A stretch of DNA of 32,544 nt from Acrasis kona (Eukaryota; Heterolobosea; Eutetramitea; Acrasida; Acrasidae). Shown here one piece after another: positions 1 to 7,524 of the stretch. Positions within the stretch are counted from its first letter, which is position 1; the number at the start of each line of letters is the position of its first letter. The stretch lies in contig JAOPGA020001462.1 of assembly GCA_026419775.2 (NCBI GenBank), positions 1 through 32,544 on the forward strand. The letters are read 5' to 3'. Below the pieces are notes generated by a model, which worked only from the letters and a program-made list of their open reading frames with translations, ran no database searches and was not told the DNA's origin. Both the position numbers and the translations under genes were made by a program.

Positions 1-399
1 TTTGGAGAGAACACACGTGTATATTACAATAAAGACTCTGTCAACTGGATCGCCTGCGGCGATTTGGATTTTTATCTAGAAATTAAGAGTTCACTTCACT
101 AGTCGCTACCGCTCCGACAAAGTCAAACACTCTCTTCACCACAAGTCTCATAACCATCGCTCACTTCGTTCGCGATATTGTAGGAAATAGTTGACCACAT
201 TTTGTAACAAATTTCACAATAAAAACTCTGTAACGCGTCTGATGATGCAGGTAGCCTGCCTGTTGAAACAGAGGTTGTTTTTATAAATTGAGTTGTTACT
301 ATACTGGCTCAGCACTTCGTGCTTCACAAAAGAATATGGAAGAAGGTCAACAGTCGTTATGATTTATGAAACCCCAAACCCCAAACTATCAAATATTGT
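1..399. other. Intergenic AT-rich stretch, no gene seen
   Basis: No convincing coding frame is visible. Two similar segments, around 24-42 and 211-230, share the core AATAAA(G/A)ACTCTGT about 187 bp apart. They may be a short direct repeat or repeated transcript-end signals. Small hairpin-like words (CACTTCGTTCG, GCACTTCGTGC) are present near 165 and 312. Nothing assignable. Confidence 0.4.
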
Positions 400-606
400 T
401 CACCGGCGGAATAGCAAAGAGCTAAGGGACTTTGACAGTAAAGAAAGCATGGAGTAGCTTGCACACGAACCTTTTATAAACAGGATAGAATTGACTCCTG
501 GCTCCAATACAATATCTTTGCTTTCTGCTCTACAAATAAAACTTCCAATGTTGATGGATGTAGGCCTGTTGACCTCTAAGGTAAAGTAGATTGGACCTGT
601 TATCAA
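400..606 (-). pseudogene. Eroded ORF, C-terminal part of an unknown protein
   Basis: A 68-codon minus-strand frame is open here, with a readable core TGPIYFTLEVNRPTSINIG followed by a segment ending in DIVLEPGVNS. Continuing upstream on the minus strand (to about 850) the sequence still reads like protein but is crossed by stops in the same frame. No initiating context or splice set restores a long protein. The core alternates polar and hydrophobic residues as a beta-sandwich would; I do not recognise the family. Parts of it recur near 8,290-8,535 on the same strand, so it looks like a decayed member of a small duplicated family. A short living gene remains possible. Confidence 0.3.
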
Positions 607-932
607 CTTCTTTATTAGATATTAGTACTTTCCAGCAGGTAACATTGTAGAAATATTATCTCTGGTAATCTTAAGAGTGCGGTCTCCTTTGGAAGGCGTT
701 CCTGTTGTATTTGATGCTTATAAGGTTAAAGTAGCCGGTCGCGTTGAGTTTTGAAAAATATTGAAGATTACTGATGGCCAAATGCTTCTACTAATGGTTC
801 TACTTTTATAGTGTACTTTTTTTGACGTACGTTTGAAGATAACGCAAGAATATTCTGCGCCAGAATTCTTAAAAATAGAACTGATGTTTTCAGTGATAAA
901 AATGAGTATGAGACTGCTTTAATATAAGTCGA

Positions 933-1232
933 ATGGTATTATCCCACTTTTGTGAGAGGGTTGTGGCGTGTTGTATAGCCAAATCACAACTTTATGCTTC
1001 GCTTCAAAATTTTTTGCTCTTAAATGCACTGCTGCATTTCGCTAGCTTGCATCTGGCTGTGTTTATTAAATGTATGGAAGTTGACCCAAAAATTGTTTGG
1101 AAGTCACAGATAAGAAAAACACAATGGAGGCCAGCCCAGTGGAGCTCAGACAAATTATGTGAAATGACACACCGGGTACTCCGAATTTCCGCGATGATAA
1201 TAGCCGATGATATTTTTAAAATAGATAAATAA
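933..1232 (+). CDS. Hypothetical 99-codon ORF, doubtful
   Basis: An ATG-initiated frame of 99 codons ends in TAA and is followed by an AT-rich segment with ATTTTATTGAATT. The composition is rich in Leu, Cys and Trp, with a hydrophobic centre. I recognise no domain. It lies between an eroded ORF and an inverted-repeat element, in the part of the window where most ORFs look decayed. It could be a chance frame or the remains of a mobile element. Confidence 0.18.
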   Translation: MVLSHFCERVVACCIAKSQLYASLQNFLLLNALLHFASLHLAVFIKCMEVDPKIVWKSQIRKTQWRPAQWSSDKLCEMTHRVLRISAMIIADDIFKIDK

Positions 1233-1303
1233 GGAATTTTAGATTACAATATTTTATTGAATTAGTCTCTTTGTCGAATTGTCGATTTCCCACTACCTAC
1301 CAG

Positions 1304-1758
1304 GGGGTCTAACTTGGTAGCTCAGAAAATTTAATCGTGAAATGAGATATCGGGCACTCCAACCATTATTGTATTTTGAATGTCTACTATATGTCCATTC
1401 GTATTCTGAATTAGTCCAAACTCATTCGCGCATATCCCTTGACAATATCTGCTGACTGTTGAGCAATTGTCAACATGGTCTTTGTAGTGGTTGTAAGGCT
1501 TTAATTGGTAACATTTTGGGCAAAGCATTAGAATTTTAGCGCCACAGACTGTACATGACTTGGATTTTCTAGCTTGTATGNGCTCTTTGTCCACAGAGCA
1601 CACACGACTCATTTTTAACATCAACGTTAACACTAAACTAATTTGTATAAAACCAGCTGAAATTTATTGCTTACAATGTCGGGGTACCCGATTACAACGT
1701 CGGAGTACCCGATATCTCATTTCACGATTTAATTTTCCGAGCTACCAAGTTAGACCCC
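1304..1758. mobile_element. 455-bp terminal-inverted-repeat DNA element
   Basis: Terminal inverted repeats of 57 bp (1304-1360 and 1702-1758) match at about 54 of 57 positions and start GGGGTCTAACTTGGTAGCTC. The element is flanked by a 4-bp direct repeat CCAG (1300-1303 and 1759-1762), which I read as the target-site duplication. Just inside the right end is a tandem of about 20 bp with the core GTACCCGAT. The interior carries a 100-codon minus-strand ORF with a Cys/His pattern. Size and structure fit a small non-autonomous DNA transposon. The family is unassigned; 4-bp duplications are known for example from Sola and Ginger elements, but I cannot place it there. Good TIR identity suggests a fairly recent insertion. 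Confidence 0.8.
1331..1633 (-). CDS. Cys/His-rich ORF inside the TIR element
   Basis: This is a 100-codon frame on the minus strand within the inverted-repeat element. It contains CxxC (CTVC), a second CxxC (CPKC), then HYKDH and a further Cys, a spacing that resembles a small zinc-binding module. One codon contains the single unresolved N (1581). The ORF runs into the left inverted repeat, so its end is supplied by the TIR. It may be the remaining zinc-finger tail of the transposase of a larger parent element, or a chance ORF. No catalytic domain is present. Confidence 0.35.
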   Translation of the reverse strand: MLTLMLKMSRVCSVDKEXIQARKSKSCTVCGAKILMLCPKCYQLKPYNHYKDHVDNCSTVSRYCQGICANEFGLIQNTNGHIVDIQNTIMVGVPDISFHD

Positions 1759-1762
1759 CCAG

Positions 1763-2550
1763 ATGGAGGCAGACATTCAAATTAGCACGTTATCAGAAAA
1801 GGAGTTCTTAATTATCAAGAAGACGCGTTCAGCAACTATTCAGAAGGTGAATCTCTTATGTGTTGTATTTTCGACGGCCACGGTGGGAATGATTGTTCCT
1901 CTTATTTAGCCTCCCAATTTATCAATAGATTCAAGACCAAAAAGCCAAACAATAATGAAGAAGTTGTCAAATTTTGTCACGAGCTGGATTGTGTGATGTG
2001 GAGTGAGTTGAATGGTTGCATGAGGACGGGATCAACAATGACTTCAGTCAGTATTACTAAAAAAGATCACGAATACGAACTGTTGACTATGAATTGCGGT
2101 GACTCTAGACTAGTATTATTCTCTTGTGTGCAGGATGATTGGATTATTGTTGAGACGACCAAAGATCATAAACCAATGGATGAAGTTGATAGAATTCTAA
2201 AGGCAGGATGCAAAGTTATTCGCAACAGAGTCAATGCCCAACTTGCTGTTTGTAGAGCATTTGGGGATGCACAATTTAAACAAAACACCAACCTAAAACC
2301 GACTGAGCAGGCTGTTGTGTGTACTCCAGATATCATTAGGAGACTGCTTCCAAATAACCAAAAACATGTTATTGTGTTAGCGACTGATGGATTGTGGGAT
2401 GTAGTCAGTGTAGACTACGTGAAGAATACTTTAAGTCAACCTCATACAGCATCTAGTTTGGCACAAGAGTTGATCAAAACAGCAATACAAAATAATACCC
2501 GAGACAACGTCACGGTCACGGCTTTATTTGTAAACATGCATGCATCATAA
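1763..2550 (+). CDS. PP2C-family Ser/Thr protein phosphatase
   Basis: Metal-dependent phosphatase removing phosphate from Ser/Thr of proteins. Family motifs appear in order: NYQEDAF (metal-site ED near the N-terminus), CCIFDGHGG (second metal-site Asp), MNCGDSRLVLF, KDHKPMDEVDRILKAG, AVCRAFGDAQFK, VLATDGLWDVVS with the metal-binding Asp, and TRDNVTVTALFV at the C-terminus. That makes a complete, compact catalytic domain of about 262 residues with no signal peptide or membrane segment. I place the start at ATG 1763 because the ED motif lies upstream of the next Met (1858). Reading from 1763 needs one extra base, most simply an AAAA run near 1797-1800 that should be five A, after which 788+1 nt is a whole number of codons. 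The TIR element ends 4 bp before this ATG. Stop TAA, with an AATAAA-like signal just after. Confidence 0.85.
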
Positions 2551-2590
2551 TAAAACATTTAACGACATGAGAGTATTTCTTTATTTTGAG
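2545..2590. terminator. Shared poly(A) region between convergent genes
   Basis: The PP2C stop (2548-2550) and the stop of the minus-strand small membrane protein (2581-2583) lie 30 bp apart. The gap holds AATAAAA on the plus strand and, at its other end, TCTTTATT, which reads AATAAAGA on the minus strand. Poly(A) sites of the two transcripts must overlap or nearly so. Confidence 0.5.
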
Positions 2591-2861
2591 AATGAATTAT
2601 TAATGATCTGAACCCACACGGCGAACGGAGTATCATAAAGGTATGAAGGTGATTTGAAAATGAAGAAAACGGTCAATGCAAAGAAACTCTCAGTGAACAA
2701 TGTCATCAATGCGAAGAATGTAATAAACTTGCTGTTGTCCTGAATGTAGGAGCATACTCTGTGAGCGCAATAAATGCTGCTGTTACAATCGACACTAAAA
2801 ATCATTATCGTCCAATTCACGAATAGATAACTTACCGACTGCTCTCCTCATCTAAATTCAT
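2581..2861 (-). CDS. Small spliced membrane protein, 79 aa, unknown
   Basis: Two exons: 2836-2861 (ATG AAT TTA GAT) and 2581-2794, joined across a 41-nt intron (2795-2835; donor GTAAGT, acceptor TTTTTAG, phase 2). Together they are exactly 80 codons including the stop. The product starts MNLDEESSRVDCNSS, then has a strongly hydrophobic Phe-rich stretch (FITFFALMTLFTESFFALTV) likely to cross a membrane, and a short C-terminal tail ending NNSFSK. I do not recognise the family; the size resembles small accessory subunits of ER or mitochondrial complexes, which is only a size argument. It overlaps the end of the acidic ORF upstream on the same strand by 14 bp in another frame. Confidence 0.55.
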
Positions 2862-3213
2862 GCTCAGTGACGGTTGATTTCGACTTTTTCGCCTTTGGTT
2901 TCCTGACTGGAGTAGCAGAGACTACCGGCTTAGGTTCTTTTAAGTCGTCCTCAGCAGGAGCTTGATTGACATCACAAGCTTCTCCTCCGCTTGACTCGTC
3001 CTGGGCATCCTCGATGTGCTCACCTATATTGTCAACGTCACTCCACACATCTGTGCCTCCAAATAAATGGTCCTCATCATGATGGTCCGAATCCTCATTC
3101 TCCTCTACCACAGCTAACCCGTCTTCATCTGCTTCATCCTTACTTGAGTTATAGTTAGGATTAATCGGCTCCACAGTACGAGCACTACCTATTTTCCGTG
3201 GGCCTTCTTTCAT
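2848..3213 (-). CDS. Acidic low-complexity protein, unknown
   Basis: From ATG 3211-3213 the frame gives about 121 residues: a short basic start (MKEGPRKIG), a long Asp/Glu/Ser/His-rich middle (for example VVEENEDSDHHDEDHLFGG), then a Lys-rich tail (RKPKAKKSKSTV). Opposite-strand frames across this region are broken by stops, which favours the minus strand. The frame stays open about 50 codons further upstream, so the true start could lie in an earlier exon. The acidic body plus basic tail suggests a disordered nuclear protein, but no domain is visible. It overlaps the first exon of the small membrane protein, so one of the two models may be wrong. Confidence 0.4.
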   Translation of the reverse strand: MKEGPRKIGSARTVEPINPNYNSSKDEADEDGLAVVEENEDSDHHDEDHLFGGTDVWSDVDNIGEHIEDAQDESSGGEACDVNQAPAEDDLKEPKPVVSATPVRKPKAKKSKSTVTEHEFR

Positions 3214-3531
3214 GGTGCACCTGGTTTGTGTGAAACAGCAAATACCTTCTCTTTGTACTCCGGATTTATTGTTCCGTATGGTGTAATGTACGTGGAGGAT
3301 AAGCCTACCGCCATTGTTGCCGTGGATGAAAAGTGTGGCATCAAAATTACAAGATTTTATTACAATCAAGCTCGGTCAATTGAACTCGAACACAAAAGGA
3401 CGGAACAAGTTCATTTAAAACACGACCTTTGTTCTACGTTATACAGGGCAAACACTTCGAGGATTTGAACAACTTGATAATAACAAGTGAAGGTGCAGTA
3501 ATCAAAACACTTACCTCTAAACTGGATTATG
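3148..3531 (+). pseudogene. 5' part of a host ORF interrupted by a hAT element
   Basis: A plus-strand frame is open from 3148, with a possible ATG at 3286. It reads through YGVMYVEDKPTAIVAVDEKC and RSIELEHKRTEQ to 3408. A 38-nt intron (3409-3446, donor GTTCAT, acceptor ATACAG, phase 0) then joins it to KHFEDLNNLIITSEGAVIKT and LTSKLDYAR, where the left end of the hAT element begins. The reading frame ends inside the element. Codon use and the in-phase intron favour a real host gene. A hydrophobic segment plus basic tail in an open frame directly after the element (4273-4437) could be its 3' end. Family not recognised. The donor is weak, so the splice is tentative. Confidence 0.35.
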
Positions 3532-4275
3532 CTAGGCACAAATACAAATAAATTCGAATATTATTTGCAAATAACGGACCAAAACCTGCAAATACTGCAA
3601 TGGAGTGTTTTGGAGAGCATGCGAAAAAATTCAACATCGAACATGAAAAGCCATCTTGAGAAGCACGGAATAAAGGAAGCAAGTCAAGTGGCAAGAGCAA
3701 CCAAAGCTAGGAGATCGCGAACAATACGAACGAGATGTTGTACAATTGGTTGTTGAGGAAGATTTACCTTTTACTTTCATTGGGGCAACATCATTCCAAC
3801 GTTTTTTCAAAAACATTGGATTTGAAAATTCCTCTATATCAGCCGCAATATTAAAGCGTAGGGTTGAGCAATATTTTGACGAGTCGCGTCAAGAGCTTAA
3901 GAAGTTGTTGGAAGATACCTGCGATACTACAACTCAGGTGTAGTCAGTGGCGATCCAAATGGAGGCTTTAAATGGGTTCTGTCATGGTGGAAAGATAATG
4001 CCGCAGTAATGTCCAAGGTTGCGCGACGATATCTCGCAATACCAGCGCGTCTGTCTCCGCTGAGCGTATGTTTAATGCTGGGCGTGATATAATGGATATC
4101 CGAAGCAATCGATGCGTGCTACAACATTCCGTTGGTTGATGTTAAAAGATCACTATAAACATAAAAACTAGCACAAATATTTGAATTTGTATTTGACCGG
4201 AGCATTTGAATAAATAATTATTTGTGACAAATTATTACATGCAAATTATTTACAAATCATTCGTGCCGAGCCCTA
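3531..4275 (+). mobile_element. Internally deleted hAT-family DNA transposon
   Basis: Remains of a hAT transposase lie on the plus strand: the end of a BED zinc finger (TSNMKSHLEKHG, preceded in another frame by CKYC near 3587), the segment LVVEEDLPFTFIGATSFQRF (3743-3804), and the C-terminal dimerisation region near 3980-4140 with WWKDNAAVMSKVARRYLAIP, then SAERMFNAGRDIMD and NRCVLQHSVGW. The pieces lie in different frames (at least two frame changes plus stops). The RNase-H core expected between the N-terminal part and the dimerisation region is missing, so about 740 bp represents a normal ~600-700-residue gene. Ends are similar in inverted orientation: GCTAGGCAC...TTTGCAAATAA on the left against GTGCCGAGCCCT and AAATTATTTACAAATCATTC on the right. 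I could not define the 8-bp target duplication. Confidence 0.75.
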
Positions 4276-4437
4276 TTGGGTGTTGTGGTGGTAGCATTCG
4301 TAACCTCTTTAAGCTCATTATGTAGGGAAAACAGTCATGTGAAAACGAAGAAAAAAGTTGAAATGGAACCAGTATTTATTGAGACGGTAAAACCAGGTGC
4401 CTTCCATTGCTCAATACAGTCTTCAACAAGTCGATGA
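4273..4437 (+). pseudogene. Membrane-anchor-like ORF fragment after the hAT element
   Basis: An open frame of 54 codons begins exactly at the right end of the hAT element. It starts with a transmembrane-like stretch, LLGVVVVAFVTSLSSLC, followed by a basic stop-transfer-like segment (HVKTKKKVEMEP) and a short tail ending SSTSR before TGA. This is the layout of a type I membrane protein C-terminus. Together with the interrupted ORF on the other side of the element it suggests one host gene split by the insertion. The first codons come from the element end, so the original junction is lost. Alternatively it is a chance hydrophobic frame. Confidence 0.3.
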
Positions 4438-4505
4438 GTAACAGATTCGTATTATGATACTGGTATATTTATTGAATAAGTTTGGTTAAAAAAGTCACAA
4501 CCCAA

Positions 4506-5450
4506 CTACTTTAAATAGGCATCACATTCAGAGATTGCGGTTTTAAAATGTCCCTCAACAAGTTTTCTTGCATCTTCTGGCAGATACTCAAGAGACGTGT
4601 TCTCAATTGCTTCTTTAACTTGTTTTGCTGTATCTCTTAGAATATCTTGGTTCAAATCAACTTTATAAGCTTCAAGCAACTTTTTTGGATCGGGACGGCT
4701 CGTACTTTTGTGCTGGACAGCAAAGTCGAAGATTACAAGACGATTATCGTCAAACCCAAAATTCTCATTGTTTTCAAACACGTCATTAATCTGAAGTAAA
4801 GAACAGATACCAGCGCATCTTGTCATCTCTTTTTCCATATCAGTATTAAGAGACTTGATCTGCTTCATTTCCACAAACTCAGGAAAATCGACTCTGCAGT
4901 TCTTACTTGCGATTAGTAATCCAGTCTCCGTAAATAGCCCAGGGATGATTACTGTAGTCGGACATACTCTAATTGTATTAAGAACCATATAGGTATGTAT
5001 CTCAATGAAGTCAACTTTACCGATGCTTGGTTTACCCTTGGTCGAACCACCGGAATGAGTTTTTATATACCACAGTGGATTTCCATCAACAACCATCACA
5101 CATCCAGTTTGAACACCACTAGTCTTTTCTCCAAAAGTCACAGTGCGTCCAGAAAGCGAGGACTCAAAATACAACCTGCACTCTTTCATCATAATCTCCT
5201 TTGAACAATTAATCCATTTTACTAAATGATGTTTGATGATAAGTTCTTGGATTTGTGCTCTTTCCTCCATGGTCATGTTTTTCCCCAAATAATATGCATT
5301 TTCTTCGATGTATTTCACAGCTGCAATTATGGATTGCTTCATAGTGGCGGACGAAGTGGTGGGACATCCTTGAATCAAACCAACGGTTTTGGATTTTATG
5401 TTGCTCTCCATAATATGTTTTTTGATTGAAAGATCAAGTTCACATGTCAC
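4506..5450 (-). CDS. Divergent kinase-fold protein, tandem paralogue A
   Basis: 314 residues, stop TAG. The central part has GVQTGCVMVVDGNPLWYIKT, where the Lys of YIKT sits where the ATP-binding Lys of a kinase N-lobe would. A helix with Glu follows (DFIEIHTY), then GLLIAS like a hinge strand, and NFGFDDNRLVIFDFAV, which resembles a catalytic-loop Asn plus the DF of a DFG motif. There is no HRD. The same order occurs in the minus-strand gene at 6262-7335, so the two are diverged tandem duplicates. The N-terminal third and C-terminal helices are not recognised. I infer a protein-kinase-like or small-molecule phosphotransferase fold; the substrate is unknown and the exact family cannot be named. 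No signal peptide. Confidence 0.6.
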   Translation of the reverse strand: MTCELDLSIKKHIMESNIKSKTVGLIQGCPTTSSATMKQSIIAAVKYIEENAYYLGKNMTMEERAQIQELIIKHHLVKWINCSKEIMMKECRLYFESSLSGRTVTFGEKTSGVQTGCVMVVDGNPLWYIKTHSGGSTKGKPSIGKVDFIEIHTYMVLNTIRVCPTTVIIPGLFTETGLLIASKNCRVDFPEFVEMKQIKSLNTDMEKEMTRCAGICSLLQINDVFENNENFGFDDNRLVIFDFAVQHKSTSRPDPKKLLEAYKVDLNQDILRDTAKQVKEAIENTSLEYLPEDARKLVEGHFKTAISECDAYLK

Positions 5451-5793
5451 GAAGTACGATAGGTTGAATTTTTGTAAAGGTAAACGATATATAACTATAT
5501 GATGATGATCGAGAGTCTTGCAATAAAGATGGAAAGGTTATTTTACACTCCCAAAAAACGTTTTTTTCGTTCTTAGCAGTGTATAAGTGGCTTTCTTGAA
5601 ATAAAAGAATAATCGTATAGACACTAGTAAAACTAACACGTGGTTGCACGATCAATTCTAAGATATGGTCCCGTAGTACAGTGGGTGAATGAACTGAGTT
5701 CAGGTGAAGTCTTCACATGGCGAGTTGTAATAAACAGCGTTTAGACAGCCACTTATACAATTAACAACCCTAGCAACGCTGTGGGGCGAATAA
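5451..5793. other. Intergenic region with a 12-bp inverted repeat
   Basis: This upstream region of kinase-like gene A has no convincing gene. GTATAAGTGGCT (near 5582) recurs inverted as AGCCACTTATAC (near 5745), and CAGCGTT/AACGCTG form a second nearby inverted pair (about 5730 and 5774). A plus-strand frame around 5640-5735 reads without stops (VQWVNELSSGEVFTWRVVIN) and may be an exon remnant. A sequence starting GGTCCCGTAGTACAGTGG (5668) looks superficially like a tRNA 5' half but lacks the rest. Confidence 0.35.
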
Positions 5794-5840
5794 ATGATTA
5801 ATCTATTGAAAATCTATCGACTTGATTGGGTTACCAAGAT

Positions 5841-6032
5841 ATGTTTTCTGAAGAAATTGGTGGATGTGATGGGTACTATGAGGACTTTGACACAGATGTC
5901 AGAGGAGATGGTCCAACACCAAAAGTTCTTCTCAACAATGAGGATTAACTATTCGAGCAACAAAACAAAAGGTTCAGATCAAATCCTGAAGAAGATTTCG
6001 ATGGTTTTTTAAACCGATTTCTTAATGAATAA
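5841..6032 (+). CDS. Small acidic ORF with an in-frame stop, doubtful
   Basis: The frame from ATG 5841 reads MFSEEIGGCDGYYEDFDTD, continues through GDGPTPKVLLNNED, meets TAA at 5946-5948, and then stays open through NPEEDFDGFLNRFLNE to TAA at 6030-6032. An overlapping frame (5794-6012) is longer without stops but Met/Lys-rich, which is the usual off-by-one shadow of Asp/Glu codons, so I prefer the acidic frame. Either a small decayed gene or two exons whose junction I cannot find. It lies between the two kinase-like paralogues on the opposite strand, the same relative place as the acidic ORF near 7,600. Confidence 0.25.
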
Positions 6033-6156
6033 ATGTACATTTTAAAACGTGTTTGTTGGTGATAACGTCTGACATAAAATCAATAAAAACTTTGTACATT
6101 CTTTCCAACGTCTTGTTGTCTTACCTCACCGTTTAACTGTCCAGGTTGTAATTGTT

Positions 6157-6223
6157 GGGAGAATTTTATTGACGGGAGAGAAATTATAATTACCGGGAGA
6201 GTATTTTATTGTCGGGAGAGAAA
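6157..6223. repeat. GGGAGA short tandem array
   Basis: Four GGGAGA(G) words are spaced 16-20 bp apart by AT-rich spacers, forming about two copies of a ~38-bp unit (GGGAGA...TTTTATTG.CGGGAGAGAAA). It lies just downstream (3' side) of kinase-like gene B. Function unknown; a degenerate minisatellite is the simplest reading. Confidence 0.55.
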
Positions 6224-6261
6224 GTACTGAACCCGGTTTATAAAGGGACAATCAAAAGAGC

Positions 6262-7335
6262 CTAATCAAGAGAATCATCATGATGCAGAAAAAAATCATG
6301 CCAGGCCAATACTGCATCAATAAAATCGTCCAATCTGCTACTCTTACATACATATTGCGGCCACATCCTCCTCACATCCTCCAGATAGGCTTTAGCTCTC
6401 ACAAGTAAGTTTGTAAATTTTACAGTGCCTGGTATAATTTTTCTTACAAGACTACAGACTTCTGGTAGTGTATACTTGTGGGATTTCTCCACATGCACAA
6501 CAAACGCTATTTCTTGGAGAATACAAGACTTGATCTTTTCTTTATTAGGAACGACGAAATCTGACTCGACCATCATGTCAATGACTTTTAGAGCGGGCCT
6601 AACCCCTGATTTAAATACGAATCCATAATTTGCTCCGTTCTCATACCCATCTCTTAGCGAGAATATTTGATCGAGCATACGCATTAACAATATACAATCA
6701 TCGACTTCTCTATTCTGCTTTATTTCCGTTGTCCTCTTCCAATTGTTTTTTGTAACAAAATAGTTGCTTTCATAGGCTGCATCCAATGTAGCCATGTATA
6801 GTCCTCCCTCGTCCATTGTCATCGACCCAAAATAGTGAAGCTCAGGTAGTATGTCAAGGAGCTCTAATGTCTTGTAAACTATAATTTCATTCTCATGGCA
6901 TCTCTCTGTGTTTGTTCTGTAGTAACCCTCTGTAGAGTATCCATTATGATGTGTCTTGACGAAGTACCTTTTTAAAAGAGCCTCTGTATCACTTTGTATA
7001 ATACTTATTGTACACCCCACTCTGATGCCCTCTACTTTGTCTGAAGCGATAACGCTGCAATTTGGGTATATATTCTGAAAATAGTTGGTTGCGTATTTTT
7101 TGATATTAATTATAGGTTGTTCCATAACGGCTTCATATGTCATTATATCATCAAGTGAGGGGTTGTTTTTCGTTAGTAATCCTTCAAACAGAACCCCCCA
7201 ACTCAGCTTCTCTTGAAGTGTTACGTATCCTGAAACATCATTAGCCTTCATAATTGTGTCATCGGACATTGATGTTGTTTTGTAATTTTGCAGTAAATAA
7301 GTCAACCAAGACTTGGTTTCTACTCTATTATTCAT
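6262..7335 (-). CDS. Divergent kinase-fold protein, tandem paralogue B
   Basis: 357 residues. The layout is shared with gene A: EGIRVGCTISIIQSDTEAL then RYFVKTHHNG (Lys in the position of a kinase ATP-binding Lys), a charged helix with HENEIIVYKTLELL, the segment PELHYFG, the hinge-like GLYMATLD, and NYGFVFKSGVRPALKVIDMM, where Asn and Asp align with the NFGF...IFDFA of gene A. No HRD motif, and DFG is reduced to DM. Sequence identity to gene A looks low, so the duplication is old. A phosphotransferase-like fold is inferred, not proven, and activity is uncertain because key residues are relaxed. C-terminal helices include YLEDVRRMWPQYV. Upstream is an AT-rich 190-bp promoter region and the acidic plus-strand ORF. 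Confidence 0.6.
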   Translation of the reverse strand: MNNRVETKSWLTYLLQNYKTTSMSDDTIMKANDVSGYVTLQEKLSWGVLFEGLLTKNNPSLDDIMTYEAVMEQPIINIKKYATNYFQNIYPNCSVIASDKVEGIRVGCTISIIQSDTEALLKRYFVKTHHNGYSTEGYYRTNTERCHENEIIVYKTLELLDILPELHYFGSMTMDEGGLYMATLDAAYESNYFVTKNNWKRTTEIKQNREVDDCILLMRMLDQIFSLRDGYENGANYGFVFKSGVRPALKVIDMMVESDFVVPNKEKIKSCILQEIAFVVHVEKSHKYTLPEVCSLVRKIIPGTVKFTNLLVRAKAYLEDVRRMWPQYVCKSSRLDDFIDAVLAWHDFFLHHDDSLD

Positions 7336-7524
7336 GAAGAGAAGTTATCAAGGCTAGGGTGAAAACCATACGATCAAAGTTCGAATCAAAGACATCATAT
7401 ATTCAGCAAAAACCAGGTCCAGCAAATATGGAGTTGCAATAATTACATAATTAAAGTTTTAAGACGACCTAAGATTGAAGATTAATTCGACTTTTGGAGC
7501 CTAATCATAACGACATATTTTGAC

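Noticed and set aside
5668-5740. tRNA-like start GGTCCCGTAGTACAGTGG
   Set aside because: No matching acceptor 3' strand, no anticodon stem and no standard T-loop at the right distance.
5794-6012. 72-codon Met/Lys-rich plus-strand ORF
   Set aside because: Off-by-one reading of an Asp/Glu-rich frame; the acidic frame is more protein-like.
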